Positions 13,217 through 20,901 of a stretch of 64,000 nt of DNA are shown piece by piece. This stretch comes from Algoriphagus lutimaris (lineage in GTDB: Bacteria; Bacteroidota; Bacteroidia; Cytophagales; Cyclobacteriaceae), in the NCBI RefSeq assembly GCF_017051705.1, contig NZ_JAFIDJ010000001.1, positions 2,075,786 through 2,139,785 on the forward strand, given 5' to 3'. The translations under genes were made by a program, and so were the position numbers. Below the pieces are notes generated by a model. It searched no databases. It saw only the letters and a list, made by a program, of their open reading frames with translations, and was not told the origin of the DNA. How positions within the stretch are numbered: the first letter of the stretch is position 1; each line of letters starts with the position of its first letter.

Positions 13217-13244
13217 AAAAAGGAGCGAATTTGCTCCTTTTTTT
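13215..13244. terminator. Bidirectional terminator between the outer-membrane protein gene and the upxY-like gene
   Basis: The arms AGGAGC (13221-13226) and GCTCCT (13233-13238) are flanked by runs of A and T that extend the stem to 12 bp, with a 6-base loop. T runs follow on both strands. The stop codon of the minus-strand gene overlaps the last bases. Confidence 0.85.
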
Positions 13245-13755
13245 ATTGATTTATCTTTCCAAGTGGTTGTAAAAATTTACGCGGAATACTTACTAGCATA
13301 TTTTGGTAGATACTAGGTATTCTAATCAAGAAATAATCCTTATTTCCTTTTTCTATGACTTCTCCTGTCATATTTTGAAGAGCTCCACCAATCACCTCTA
13401 CTTTTTCTCCGGGCTCTATGACTGTTCCATCGGATTCCACTGCCACCCCTGTGGAAATAATTCTTTCAATGATATCTAACTCCTCATCTCTGATCGTTGC
13501 ATGCTGTCCAGAGAAATGAACGAATTTTACTGCTCCCGGAACCTGCAGACATTCCCACAATTGATTCCTATTCGTTTTCACAAACACATACCCGTTAAAC
13601 AAAGGTCTTTTTACCTTCTTCTTCCTATCTGACCACTGCCTAACTTCCTCTATGATTGGCAAATAAACCTCTTTGCCATTTTCTCTTAATCTTTCAGCCA
13701 CTTTCTTTTCGGAACGTGATGCTGTATACATCACATACCACTTCAGCTCATTCAT
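13243..13755 (-). CDS. UpxY-type NusG-like transcription antiterminator
   Basis: A 170-residue NusG paralogue. The N-terminal NGN domain starts LKWYVMYTASRSEKKVAERL and contains RPLFNGYVFVKT; the C-terminal KOW domain lies around residues 118-150 (EPGEKVEVIGGALQNMTGEVIE). In Bacteroides, UpxY proteins let RNA polymerase read through long polysaccharide operons, and they are normally the first gene of the operon they control. Here it is a solo gene that converges on an outer-membrane protein gene, with the RND efflux operon behind it and no glycosyltransferase in the window. Its target therefore cannot be inferred. A TAATTTTG -7 element (13778-13785) precedes it. Confidence 0.88.
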   Translation of the reverse strand: MNELKWYVMYTASRSEKKVAERLRENGKEVYLPIIEEVRQWSDRKKKVKRPLFNGYVFVKTNRNQLWECLQVPGAVKFVHFSGQHATIRDEELDIIERIISTGVAVESDGTVIEPGEKVEVIGGALQNMTGEVIEKGNKDYFLIRIPSIYQNMLVSIPRKFLQPLGKINQ

Positions 13756-13777
13756 TTTAGTAATCTATTTGGGTATT

Positions 13778-13785
13778 CAAAATTA
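13778..13785 (-). promoter_or_regulatory. Probable -7 promoter element for the upxY-like gene
   Basis: The minus strand reads TAATTTTG, a perfect TAnnTTTG match 23-30 bases upstream of the start codon. A TTTG is found upstream but only 14 bases away, shorter than the usual -33 spacing. Confidence 0.45.
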
Positions 13786-13830
13786 ACATTTTTTAGCAGC
13801 AAAGGCCGAACCAAGCTGGACTTAAAATGA

Positions 13831-13863
13831 AAAAAACCCCCGGGATAGAACCCCGGAGGTTTT
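13831..13863 (-). terminator. Terminator of the RND efflux operon
   Basis: A G+C-rich hairpin: AAAACC and CCGGG on the plus strand (13833-13844) pair with CCCGG and GGTTTT (13852-13863) with one mismatch. On the minus strand the stem is followed by a run of T. It begins 28 bases after the permease stop codon. Confidence 0.8.
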
Positions 13864-13891
13864 ATAAAAAAAACCACCAACCTTAAAACAA

Positions 13892-16800
13892 TCATGCTTT
13901 AATCTTCTTTAACCGCACATTTAACTTGTCGGCCAAGAGATACATGACTGGTACAATTACTAACGTGAGGAAGGTCGCAAAGGTTAACCCAAAAATCACT
14001 GTCCAGGCCATTGGACCCCAAAAAGCTGCGTTATCTCCTCCCACATAAAATTGCGGATTAAAGTCACTTAATAATGTCCCAAAATTTATATTCATACCGA
14101 TGGCTAAAGGGATCAAACCGAGCACGGTTGTAATCGCTGTAAGCAATACCGGTCTTAATCTGGTTTTTCCTGATTCCACAATACTTGCAATCATTAAGTT
14201 AAATGGTAAATGATCTTTTGGCCCCATCCCCAACTCTTCTCTTTTTCTTTCTCTTACCAAGTTGGTATAGTCAATCAATACAATGGCATTGTTTACCACA
14301 ACCCCAGCCAAGGATATAATTCCAATCCCCGTCATGATCACCACAAAGTCCATATTAAAGATCACCAGTCCTAAGAATACACCGATCGTACTCAACACTA
14401 CCGAAGCCATGATTATAAATGGTGTGGTCACAGAATTAAACTGTGCAACGATGATCAGGAAGATCAATGAAACCGCAATACCCAATGCGCCAATTAAGAA
14501 TTGCATAGATTTTTGCTGCTCTTCTTGTTCGCCTGTATACTTAACAGAAATCCCATCCGGCACGTCATAATTTCTAAGTGCAGCTTGAATTTGAGCGTTC
14601 ACTTCAGTCGGGTTATATCCATCCAATACATTGGAGTAAACCGTAATCGCTTTATCCAAATCCTTCCGTTTTACAGAACCATAAGTAGAACCATATTTAA
14701 TCTCTGCGACTGCAGAAATAGGCACCTCGCGTTTCGTTCCGAACTTATCTCTAAAACCGATCTTTTTATTGATCAAAGTATTGATATCATATCGGAAGTC
14801 CTCTTCCAGCCTTAATTGAATCGGATAGTCATCCTCCCCTTCTTTAAATTTCGATACTTCCAGTCCAAAGAGCGCAGTTCTCAAATCGTTGGCAATTTCT
14901 GAAGTAGACAAACCAAACCTTCTAGCTTTCTCTCTGTCGATATTCAAGATTACTTCAGGATTCCCTAAGGAAAGATCAGACTTAAGTTCCTCAATTCCTG
15001 CTATGTTCAGATTGGTCAGGTATTCCCTGGTTTTATTTACGTATGCGATCAACTGGTCATAATCTTCCCCAACAAACTCAAGGTTGACGGCTTTTCCAGT
15101 TGGAGGGCCATTTCGCTGTTTATCTACAGTGATTAAGACTCCGGGATATTTTTCAACAAGTTGACGAATCACTTCCATCGCTTCATTGGTATTGATCCCT
15201 TGTCTATCAATGTAATCAACAAAGCCGATGGTGATTTTTGCCTTATGAGGAGTAGGTTGGTTACTTGGTCCCTCTAATGGATCTCCGGTTCCCTCTCCTA
15301 CTTGACTAATTACAGACTCCAAAATTTCTTTATAATCATCCAAAGCTACCATCAACTCATCCTCCATCCCATCTACAAATTCATTGGTTGCTTCAATATC
15401 GGTACCGATAGGGAATTCAATGAATACATTGATTAATTGGGGCTGATTATCTGGGAAAAACAAAATTTTTGGAGCTCTTACACCTAATAAAACCAATGAA
15501 AAGAACAATAAGAGTACTGTGCCTCCGAAAAACATGTATGGCTTTTTACCATTTAATGCATATTCCAAAGTGGACTCATAAATATTCTCCAGCTTTACCA
15601 ATAACACAGTCTGGAACCAACGAATCGCTTTCCTTAAAATAAAGACGTTGAATAAGGTCAGCACACAGGCCACTAGTAGAAGCGTTCCAAATGCAGTGAT
15701 TCCAACCAAATAAAATATGGTAGACAGAATGAGAAATATTCCAGCAACTACAATTGATTTCTGTTTGGGTTTATCCTTGCTTACATCTTCCACTTTCATA
15801 TACAAGGCTGTCAATACAGGATTGATCACCAAGGCTACAAACAAGGATGAGGAAAGTACAATGATCAAAGTAATCGGTAAGAATTTCATAAACTCTCCTA
15901 CCAAATCATCCCAGAATGCTAAAGGAAGAAATGCCGCTAACGTGGTTGCTGTAGAGGTAATGATTGGCCAAGCTACTTCTCCTACCCCTTCTTTTGCGGC
16001 CTGAACTGCCGACTTTCCTTCTGACATCAGACGATAAATATTTTCAACCACCACAATTCCGTTATCCACCAACATCCCTAATGCCAGAATCAAAGAGAAT
16101 AATACCATCAGGTTAAGAGTAATCCCAAAGGCATTCAACACCAAGAAGGAAATAAACATGGAAAGAGGAATGGCAATTCCCACAAACAATGCATTTCTGA
16201 AACCCAGGAAGAACATCAATACCAATACCACCAAGATCACTCCGAAAATAATGGAATTCTCCAAGTCGCTTACTTGAAGTCTGGTCTGCTTTGATTGATC
16301 ATTGGTTATAGTAATCTCCAAATCTGGAGGAAATCTATTTGCTTTTGTTCGTTCTATAATCTCTTTGATTTTATCAGCCGCATACAATAAGTTTTCCCCA
16401 CTTCTTTTGGTCACGTTGATGGTAACTACCGGAAGGTTTTTACTACGTGCATAACTGGTTCTTTCCTTATAGGTATCTTTTACTTCTGCTACATCCCGTA
16501 GGTAAACAATTTTTTGGTTATCCGTTTTGACGATGATATTCTGGAGATCCATTGGATCACTGAATTCTCCATCTATTCTAAGTGTGCGCTGATAATCCCC
16601 AGACCGGATATTACCTCCTGATATGGTAACATTTTCTGTTTGTACCGCTTGTGCAATGTCATTAAAGCTCACACCAACAGATTCCATTTTATAGGGATCT
16701 GCATTGATTTGGATTTCACGTTCCACTGTTCCTGCCAGATCTGCCTTGGATATTTCCGGAAGCTTTTCAATCTCATCTTCCAAATATTCCCCAAACTTTT

Positions 16801-17296
16801 TCAGTTCTGCTTCGGAATAATTTCCCGAAATATTCACATTCATAATCGGGAAATCAGAAGTATTAATTTCCAATACATTAGGATCCTGATCTAGATCAGT
16901 GGGGAGTTCACTCTTTGACTTATCGACTGCATCCTTTACATCCTGGATGGCTTTTGAAATTTCTACTCCTGGATTAAACTCGATAACAATGGAAGAAAAG
17001 TCCTGTACAGAGGTAGAATTAATATCTTTGATATCGTTTAGAGATTTCAATTCCTTTTCGATAGGACGAGTAATCAAATTCTCCATATCGACTGGGGAAT
17101 TACCTGGATAGGGAGTCCCTACATAAACCGTAGGAATCACGATTTCCGGGAAACTTTCCTTGGGCATATTTCTGTAAGCACTGAGTCCTAACACCGAGAT
17201 AATTAAGGTAAGGATAACCACCGAAGTGGAATTGTCCACTGACAAGCTAGACAGTCCAAACTCTCTCGTTTTTTGTGGTTTCTGTTGTTCTGCCAT
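13892..17296 (-). CDS. RND family efflux permease (AcrB/MexB-like)
   Basis: A 1134-residue inner-membrane proton-driven pump that extrudes substrates through the adaptor and TolC-type channel. The N-terminus after a short soluble lead shows TM1 (SVVILTLIISVLGLSAYRNMPKE), two periplasmic porter blocks, and two sets of six membrane helices. The proton-relay motif in TM4 reads LALGMLVDNGIVVVEN: the first Asp is kept and the second position is Asn, a variant common in this branch. The substrate cannot be told from sequence; hydrophobic drugs are more likely than metals, since no metal-binding motif is seen. The start codon lies 2 bases after the adaptor stop. Confidence 0.95.
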   Translation of the reverse strand: MAEQQKPQKTREFGLSSLSVDNSTSVVILTLIISVLGLSAYRNMPKESFPEIVIPTVYVGTPYPGNSPVDMENLITRPIEKELKSLNDIKDINSTSVQDFSSIVIEFNPGVEISKAIQDVKDAVDKSKSELPTDLDQDPNVLEINTSDFPIMNVNISGNYSEAELKKFGEYLEDEIEKLPEISKADLAGTVEREIQINADPYKMESVGVSFNDIAQAVQTENVTISGGNIRSGDYQRTLRIDGEFSDPMDLQNIIVKTDNQKIVYLRDVAEVKDTYKERTSYARSKNLPVVTINVTKRSGENLLYAADKIKEIIERTKANRFPPDLEITITNDQSKQTRLQVSDLENSIIFGVILVVLVLMFFLGFRNALFVGIAIPLSMFISFLVLNAFGITLNLMVLFSLILALGMLVDNGIVVVENIYRLMSEGKSAVQAAKEGVGEVAWPIITSTATTLAAFLPLAFWDDLVGEFMKFLPITLIIVLSSSLFVALVINPVLTALYMKVEDVSKDKPKQKSIVVAGIFLILSTIFYLVGITAFGTLLLVACVLTLFNVFILRKAIRWFQTVLLVKLENIYESTLEYALNGKKPYMFFGGTVLLLFFSLVLLGVRAPKILFFPDNQPQLINVFIEFPIGTDIEATNEFVDGMEDELMVALDDYKEILESVISQVGEGTGDPLEGPSNQPTPHKAKITIGFVDYIDRQGINTNEAMEVIRQLVEKYPGVLITVDKQRNGPPTGKAVNLEFVGEDYDQLIAYVNKTREYLTNLNIAGIEELKSDLSLGNPEVILNIDREKARRFGLSTSEIANDLRTALFGLEVSKFKEGEDDYPIQLRLEEDFRYDINTLINKKIGFRDKFGTKREVPISAVAEIKYGSTYGSVKRKDLDKAITVYSNVLDGYNPTEVNAQIQAALRNYDVPDGISVKYTGEQEEQQKSMQFLIGALGIAVSLIFLIIVAQFNSVTTPFIIMASVVLSTIGVFLGLVIFNMDFVVIMTGIGIISLAGVVVNNAIVLIDYTNLVRERKREELGMGPKDHLPFNLMIASIVESGKTRLRPVLLTAITTVLGLIPLAIGMNINFGTLLSDFNPQFYVGGDNAAFWGPMAWTVIFGLTFATFLTLVIVPVMYLLADKLNVRLKKIKA

Positions 17297-17298
17297 AA

Positions 17299-18432
17299 TT
17301 ACTGCTGTGCTATGTTCACATTGAAATTATCTCCTACTTCACGAAATCCTTTATCCACTAAAACTTCTGAACCAGTAAGTCCAGTAAGGATCTCCGTTTC
17401 CTTATCAAATGTCTTTCCTCGCTCTACATACTTCTTAATAGCTTTGCCATTTTCCACGGTAAAGACATAGTCCCCTCTGTTGTCACTTAAGATCAAATAG
17501 CTTGGTACAATTACTGCATCTGCACTTTGGTAATCCAAGATTTTTAGCACGGAAATCATATTCGGTTTTACCAATTCCAGATTTGGAAGGAAAACCTCCA
17601 CCTTAAATGTTCTATTATTTGGGTTGATAATCGCTCCTACAGAAGAGACTTTTGTTTGAAGCTCTTTATTGATAGAAGGAAAACTCACCTCTACAGAATC
17701 ACCTTTCGAAAGCACGCCAACGTAACTTTCTGAAATATCTGCTTCAATAAAAAGATCACTTTCACCTACAAATTGAAACATCCCTATTCCTGGCTGAACC
17801 AATTCTCCCAATCTCACTTGAACTTCTTCTATTGTCCCAGCAAATGGTGCTCTAATAATGGCCTTATCAAGATTGGTTCGGGCAGATGCCAAATTTCTTT
17901 CCAATCCTTCTTTTCTATTTTTTGCTTCTAGGTATTGAACTTCTGTTCCAATTTGCTGATTCCATAATCGCTCCTGTTTTTCAAAAAGTGTAGTCGCCAA
18001 TTCCAGCGAGTTTTCTAACTCATCTATACTTCTCTCAATAGATTCCGCATCGATTTTGGCTAACACTGTTCCTTTGGCAACACGCATACCTTCCAATACT
18101 GGGATTTCCAATATTCTACCTGACGTTTCGGAACTGATTACCACGTTCTTTTTAGATAGCACAGATCCTGTTACTTCAACATAATGTTCAAATTCTCCTT
18201 TTTTAGCATTGGTGGTAGTAATTAGGATGGACTTTTGGTTCTGATTTGCAAATTCAGGATCCAATCTCATCAATTCCTCCTCTAGTAAAGCAATGGAGGT
18301 ATTAAGCTCATTGGATTGATTTTTCAACTCTTCCAATTCAGCTTTTTTTACAGCCAACTCATCTTTTGGTTCGCAAGAAAAAACCAAGAAAGTCAAGCCA
18401 ATCAGTGGTAAAAATTTATGTGATAATTTCAT
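17299..18432 (-). CDS. RND efflux periplasmic adaptor, lipoprotein (HlyD/MFP type)
   Basis: A 377-residue membrane fusion protein. A lipoprotein signal peptide ends at Cys20 in LVFSCEPKDE. A short coiled coil (AELEELKNQSNELN) precedes a biotinyl-lipoyl half-motif (SSETSGRILEIPVLEGMRV), an alpha-helical hairpin (IERSIDELENSLELATTLFEKQERLW), the second lipoyl half (APFAGTIEEVQVRLGELVQ) and a beta-barrel and membrane-proximal domain. It bridges the permease and the TolC-like channel. It lies 55 bases downstream of the tolC-like gene and 2 bases upstream of the permease gene. Confidence 0.95.
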   Translation of the reverse strand: MKLSHKFLPLIGLTFLVFSCEPKDELAVKKAELEELKNQSNELNTSIALLEEELMRLDPEFANQNQKSILITTTNAKKGEFEHYVEVTGSVLSKKNVVISSETSGRILEIPVLEGMRVAKGTVLAKIDAESIERSIDELENSLELATTLFEKQERLWNQQIGTEVQYLEAKNRKEGLERNLASARTNLDKAIIRAPFAGTIEEVQVRLGELVQPGIGMFQFVGESDLFIEADISESYVGVLSKGDSVEVSFPSINKELQTKVSSVGAIINPNNRTFKVEVFLPNLELVKPNMISVLKILDYQSADAVIVPSYLILSDNRGDYVFTVENGKAIKKYVERGKTFDKETEILTGLTGSEVLVDKGFREVGDNFNVNIAQQ

Positions 18433-18487
18433 TGTGTATAAATAATATCGTTGTTACTAGTTTTTTTTGTGATAGTGGACCTACCAC

Positions 18488-19870
18488 TTAATAATCCAAT
18501 CCGTTTTTCAGAACTCCTAAAGCTTTTTCTAAATCTACTTTAGAAACCAACCCATCATAAAGAGCTCCTAAATAATTGATTTCAGATTCTATCAAGGCGG
18601 CATCCGCTTCCACTACTTCCAAATTGGAGCCTACTCCTTCATTGTATTTGATTTTAGATATGTCGTAGACCTCTTTGGCGAGTTCCATACTTTCTCTTTG
18701 TACCGCTAACACTTCCAAATCATTAGCTAAATTTTGCTTAGCCTGATACACTTCTAAAGCAATGTTTTGATTCAAATAAAACTTTTGATTTTCAAGCTGT
18801 TGCATTTGAATTCTATTTCTTTGAATCCGTGCACTTTTAGATAAACCGTCAAAAATCGGAATGTTCATGGTCACTCCCACCATGGAAGAACTAAACCAGT
18901 TAATGCTATTAAACACCCTGCTAAATGTATCCCCTGCTCCCGACCTATTGAAGTTTGCATTCAAATCGATGGTAGGCATGTACTGCGAAGTGTTATACTT
19001 TAAATCCAACTGAGTCAATTCCAAATTGGTATTGATCTGATCCATCTCTACCCTATGCCCTACCTCCATGGCTAATAAAGCAGCTAAATCTTCTTCTGGA
19101 TTTAATTCCGCTAGAGTTTCGGTAATCACTATATCATAGTTCCTAGGTAATCCAAGTTGAATCTTTAATAACTGTTTGGAAATATCATAGGCTGTAAGGC
19201 TTTGCTTCAACTGAGAAAATGTATTGTTTCTTTGAACCTGAATTCTGGAAACTTCTATCTTTTCCGTAAAACCTGCCTCATTCAATGCTTTGGTTTCCTC
19301 CAAAAGAGAATCTATGCGGCTTAAATTGGATTGAGAAAGTTTGATTCGCTCTGCATTGACCAACACTCCGAAGTACGCTTTCTTCACATTTTCAATTACA
19401 TCATTCTCTACTTTGACCTTGTCGAATTCGGTTAAAGCTTTGTATGTCTTGGCGGCACGTAAACCCACGAAGAATGATCCATCAAAAATCATTTGAGAGA
19501 AGGTGACCCCCGCACTTCCAGAATAGCTAACCCCAAACCTTGCGGGGATTACATCAGATGGATTATTGGGGTCTCCAAAAGGAGGCTCATTTGGCAAAAA
19601 CACCACCTGCACTAAAGGATTATAATTTATCCCAACTGAACCATTGATTTGCGGTAATCCAGCAGCGGTTTCCTCCTTAATGGTAGTCTGTGAAACCATG
19701 ACTTCCAGTTTGGCATTTTTTGAATCTGGATTATTCTCCAATGCATACTCCAAAGTCTCCTTTAGATTAAGCTGAAGAACTTCCAAAGGAGGAGTCTCCT
19801 GTGCTAAAACTCCTGAACCAATTAGGCTTAATAAGCTCAGGATTAGTAATTTAATCTTCTTCTTAAACAT
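18488..19870 (-). CDS. TolC family outer-membrane efflux protein
   Basis: A 460-residue channel subunit with a signal peptide (MFKKKIKLLILSLLSLIGSGVLAQ). Two repeated outer-membrane efflux domains are visible: the first contains LKETLEYALENNPDSKNAKLE, the second repeats the long helices and ends with VYDISKIKYNEGVGSNLEVVEA, a typical TolC-family motif. It should form the trimeric exit duct of the pump encoded downstream. It follows the tetR gene by 60 bases, so the regulator, channel, adaptor and permease appear to form one operon. Confidence 0.95.
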   Translation of the reverse strand: MFKKKIKLLILSLLSLIGSGVLAQETPPLEVLQLNLKETLEYALENNPDSKNAKLEVMVSQTTIKEETAAGLPQINGSVGINYNPLVQVVFLPNEPPFGDPNNPSDVIPARFGVSYSGSAGVTFSQMIFDGSFFVGLRAAKTYKALTEFDKVKVENDVIENVKKAYFGVLVNAERIKLSQSNLSRIDSLLEETKALNEAGFTEKIEVSRIQVQRNNTFSQLKQSLTAYDISKQLLKIQLGLPRNYDIVITETLAELNPEEDLAALLAMEVGHRVEMDQINTNLELTQLDLKYNTSQYMPTIDLNANFNRSGAGDTFSRVFNSINWFSSSMVGVTMNIPIFDGLSKSARIQRNRIQMQQLENQKFYLNQNIALEVYQAKQNLANDLEVLAVQRESMELAKEVYDISKIKYNEGVGSNLEVVEADAALIESEINYLGALYDGLVSKVDLEKALGVLKNGLDY

Positions 19871-19930
19871 GATGTTATTCTAAATAAAAGTCGGTTTGTA
19901 GTTCAAATTTTCTATTGTATTTCTGGCTTA

Positions 19931-20533
19931 CTAATGATTTAATTCCACTCCCTCAAGGTAGGCCTGCCTTCCTTTCTCAGTAAAAATTCCATGAAGAAAA
20001 TGGTCCATTAATTCCATCTGTATATCCACCATTTTCACATCTTCTCCGCGATAATTTGAGGGATCAAAAGCTGCATTGATTTGATTTACCCGCATCCTGG
20101 CTAAGATCCTCGTATTGATTTCGTTTCGAAAATACCCCAACTTTTTACCTCTTTCTAACACCTTGACGATGTCTGTCACAATAACATTGTCCCTAAAGCA
20201 TTCGAACATTTTCCATGCCTCTGGAAAATACCGTTGAACTTCTAGGACTGCCATTGGATTTAAGTTGGCAATTCGTTCCCGAATCATTCTGGAGGTATAA
20301 ACTAAATGTTCTATCACTCCATCTTCATTTCTCATAATAGCATCCAGCTTTTCCTGATCCTCTTTTAACAGCATGCCAAAAGCTTCCTTTACCAACTCCT
20401 TTTTATCCTTAAATTCTTGATAAATGGTCTTTTTGGAAACCCCGGATAATCGTGCGATATCTTCCATCGTGATGGTCCTTACTCCATAACGACTAAACTG
20501 TTCTACAGCTACCTCTAAAATCTTCTTCCTCAT
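19931..20533 (-). CDS. TetR family repressor of the RND operon
   Basis: A 200-residue regulator, first gene of the efflux operon. The helix-turn-helix is in residues ~10-50 (YGVRTITMEDIARLSGVSKKTIYQEF). The ligand domain is helical and of unknown specificity. A 15-bp-arm palindrome lies 34-71 bases upstream and covers the only good promoter, so this protein very likely represses its own operon until an inducing compound binds. That role is inferred from site position and from the standard logic of AcrR/TtgR-type regulators. Confidence 0.93.
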   Translation of the reverse strand: MRKKILEVAVEQFSRYGVRTITMEDIARLSGVSKKTIYQEFKDKKELVKEAFGMLLKEDQEKLDAIMRNEDGVIEHLVYTSRMIRERIANLNPMAVLEVQRYFPEAWKMFECFRDNVIVTDIVKVLERGKKLGYFRNEINTRILARMRVNQINAAFDPSNYRGEDVKMVDIQMELMDHFLHGIFTEKGRQAYLEGVELNH

Positions 20534-20562
20534 TGAATTTCACTCTATGGTATAACGGACAG

Positions 20563-20592
20563 CAAAACTACGGAAACTTTTTACCTTCCAAA
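20563..20592 (-). promoter_or_regulatory. Promoter of the tetR-tolC-adaptor-permease operon
   Basis: On the minus strand, TTTG (20589-20592) and TAGTTTTG (20563-20570) are separated by 18 bases, a full match to the Bacteroidota -33/-7 promoter consensus. The start codon of tetR at 20533 follows about 30 bases after the -7 box. Confidence 0.75.
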
Positions 20593-20604
20593 AGTTTCCG
20601 TAGT
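20567..20604. promoter_or_regulatory. Palindromic operator overlapping the RND operon promoter
   Basis: ACTACGGAAACTTTT (20567-20581) and its perfect complement AAAAGTTTCCGTAGT (20590-20604) flank an 8-base spacer. The repeat covers the -33 box, most of the promoter spacer and part of the -7 box. It is the expected form and location of a TetR-family binding site. There is no T run after it on either strand that would suggest a terminator. Confidence 0.75.
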
Positions 20605-20873
20605 ATCAAAAGCGAAAAATCTTCCGAGTTAACATAAAAATAACATTGAAAACCGTGCATTTTTGAACACAAAGGCCGTTCTCCAATTTTTTTTCAGGCT
20701 TAAGTAGACAAAGCCAACCCTGAAGTATTTGTTTTCACTCCTAGTTCGTTTTGGCTAAACGTCATCTAGAATTCCATAGTTCAACTATTTTCAAACTATA
20801 CTGAACCAAGTGAATATTTCCTGGCTCATCAAATAACCCACTACTAAATATTTCAATCTAAAGTCCAATTTCT

Positions 20874-20881
20874 TACCTTTG
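20874..20881 (+). promoter_or_regulatory. Probable -7 promoter element for purL
   Basis: TACCTTTG matches TAnnTTTG and lies 21 bases before the purL ATG. The -33 region reads TTTC rather than TTTG. In the ~270 bases between this box and the RND operator I see no further gene or structured element. Confidence 0.5.
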
Positions 20882-20901
20882 CAGCTTACTAGCCTAAGGA
20901 C

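Noticed and set aside
14283-16004. Several frames opposite the RND permease gene
   Set aside because: Antisense shadows of a strongly conserved gene; no promoter, no domain.
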